In this document: piece by piece, positions 39,350 to 40,045 of the stretch
Layout: each line of letters opens with the position of its first letter
Numbering within the stretch: position 1 is the stretch's first letter
Source of the DNA: Micrococcales bacterium
GTDB taxonomy: Bacteria; Actinomycetota; Actinomycetes; Actinomycetales; Dermatophilaceae
NCBI GenBank assembly: GCA_021287075.1
Contig: JAJTBD010000030.1
Span: forward strand, 1-40,045
Direction: 5' to 3'
Length of the DNA stretch: 40,045 nucleotides
Program-made: the position numbers and the translations under genes
Notes under the pieces: generated by a model
The model's input: only the letters and a program-made list of their open reading frames with translations
Told to the model about the DNA's origin: nothing
Databases searched by the model: none

Positions 39350-39601
39350 TCAGCCGCGCCAGGACCGCCAGGACGGGCGGTTGCGGCGGACATAGAAGCC
39401 GTGGGCGGTGCCGGGGTCGGACCAGGCCGACCGGCGGGGCTTGCCATCGTCCTCGCCGCCGCCCAGGGCGGACAGCACGGTGACGAGCGCGGCGACCTGC
39501 TCGGGCGTCGCGTCGCCGATGATCTCGATGGCCGGTGCCTTGGGCGCCTCGTCGGCGGGCGCGGCCTCGGCAGGCACAGCGTCGGTGGTCGTCTCGGACA
39601 T
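39350..39601 (-). CDS. accE: Acyl-CoA carboxylase epsilon subunit
   Basis: This 83-residue protein has an Ala/Pro/Glu-rich N-terminal 22 residues, then PAIEIIGDATPEQVAALVTV and the C-terminal WSDPGTAHGFYVRRNRPSWR motif shared by actinobacterial AccE/PccE subunits. The epsilon subunit binds and stabilises the alpha-beta complex. It starts 11 nt after the stop of the beta-subunit gene on the same strand. The longer frame reaching upstream is the shadow of that gene. It ends 21 nt before the decamer-built hairpin. Confidence 0.93.
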   Translation of the reverse strand: MSETTTDAVPAEAAPADEAPKAPAIEIIGDATPEQVAALVTVLSALGGGEDDGKPRRSAWSDPGTAHGFYVRRNRPSWRSWRG

Positions 39602-39612
39602 CGTTGCCTCGC

Positions 39613-40045
39613 TCACAGCGGGATGTTGCCGTGCTTCTTGGGCGGCAGGACCTCGCGCTTGTGACGCAGCGCGCGCAGCGAGCGCACGAGGTGGCTGCGG
39701 GTCTGGTTGGGCTCGATGACGGCGTCGATGTAGCCGCGCTCGGCCGCGATGTAGGGGTTGGCCAGCGTCTCCTCGTAGTGGTTGATGAAGCGCTGGCGAG
39801 CCGCGTCGACGTCCTCGCCGGCGGCCTCGGCCTCGGCCAGCTGCTTGCGGAAGAGGATGTTGACCGCGCCCTGGGCGCCCATGACCGCGATCTGGGCGGT
39901 CGGCCACGCGAAGTTGATGTCGGCGCCGAGGTGCTTGGAGCCCATGACGTCGTAGGCGCCGCCGTAGGCCTTGCGGGTGATGACGGTCAGCAGCGGCACG
40001 GTGGCCTCGGCGTAGGCGTAGATCAGCTTGGCGCCGCGGCGGATG
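39613..40045 (-). CDS. Acyl-CoA carboxylase beta subunit (propionyl-CoA carboxylase-like, AccD5/PccB type), partial
   Basis: Only the C-terminal 143 residues are in the window; the gene runs off the right edge. The visible part begins [20 protein letters not shown], includes the oxyanion-region [19 protein letters not shown] and continues [20 protein letters not shown], then a helical end with [22 protein letters not shown]. This last stretch is the standard ending of AccD5/PccB proteins, so propionyl-CoA (with possible acetyl-CoA) is the likely substrate. With AccE next to it and AccA3 at 22350-24137, a complete alpha-beta-epsilon complex can be assembled from this region. Confidence 0.95.
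   Translation of the reverse strand, partial: IRRGAKLIYAYAEATVPLLTVITRKAYGGAYDVMGSKHLGADINFAWPTAQIAVMGAQGAVNILFRKQLAEAEAAGEDVDAARQRFINHYEETLANPYIAAERGYIDAVIEPNQTRSHLVRSLRALRHKREVLPPKKHGNIPL

Overview
The window is about 40 kb of very GC-rich chromosomal DNA from an actinobacterium. The gene content (BmpA-type nucleoside importer, fused biotin carboxylase/BCCP, acyl-CoA carboxylase epsilon subunit, MptB-like mannosyltransferase, MT0933-like antitoxin domain) and the start-site style fit the Micrococcales; an Intrasporangiaceae/Dermacoccaceae-type organism is my guess, not a demonstrated assignment. No rRNA, tRNA, CRISPR array, insertion sequence or prophage gene was seen. Genes are tightly packed, and no gene-free stretch exceeds 300 nt.

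Layout, left to right. (1) 1-7930: nucleoside uptake and salvage: an ABC importer (ATPase cut by the window edge, two permeases), cytidine deaminase, thymidine phosphorylase, deoxyribose-phosphate aldolase, a cupin and adenosine deaminase. (2) 7906-16186: a membrane and MoxR block: RDD and SpoIIM-like proteins on a shared palindromic promoter, a small membrane protein, a YiiX-like papain-fold enzyme, then a minus-strand operon of GPDPase-membrane-domain protein, DUF4129, DUF4350, MoxR ATPase and DUF58. (3) 16227-20870: uridine-kinase-like protein, phosphosugar mutase, purine nucleoside phosphorylase and LpdA quinone reductase. (4) 20962-28044: antitoxin-like repeat protein, DsrE-like protein, biotin carboxylase/BCCP, mannosyltransferase, PQQ-type sugar dehydrogenase lipoprotein, a 31-residue membrane peptide and a PfkB kinase. 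(5) 28111-31446: a MerR regulator divergent from an acyl-CoA dehydrogenase and a carboxyltransferase, probably branched-chain acyl-CoA breakdown. (6) 31483-40045: two lipoproteins, Maf, a Na+/H+ antiporter fused to a UBP zinc finger, DUF885, MOSC, a CaiB-type CoA transferase, AccE and a partial propionyl-CoA-carboxylase-like beta subunit.

The salvage genes form a coherent path: import of nucleosides, deamination (Cdd, Add), phosphorolysis (DeoA, PunA), isomerisation of pentose 1-phosphate (mutase), then DeoC cleavage to glyceraldehyde 3-phosphate and acetaldehyde. Read right to left, accD-accE-maf-accA-lpdA-punA-mutase-add-deoA-cdd recalls the Mycobacterium tuberculosis Rv3280-Rv3315c neighbourhood, with blocks inserted between.

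Two sequence-level signals stand out. First, the decamer GGTATGCCGC occurs 19 times exactly and at least 13 more times with one mismatch, on both strands and in all codon frames, and it builds hairpins at convergent gene ends; this resembles a DNA-uptake-type or other iterated recognition word. Second, about 19 genes have a TANNNT-like -10 box 6-8 nt before the start codon, the signature of leaderless transcription. In two divergent pairs the -10 boxes are mirror images, one of them inside a perfect 22-bp palindrome.
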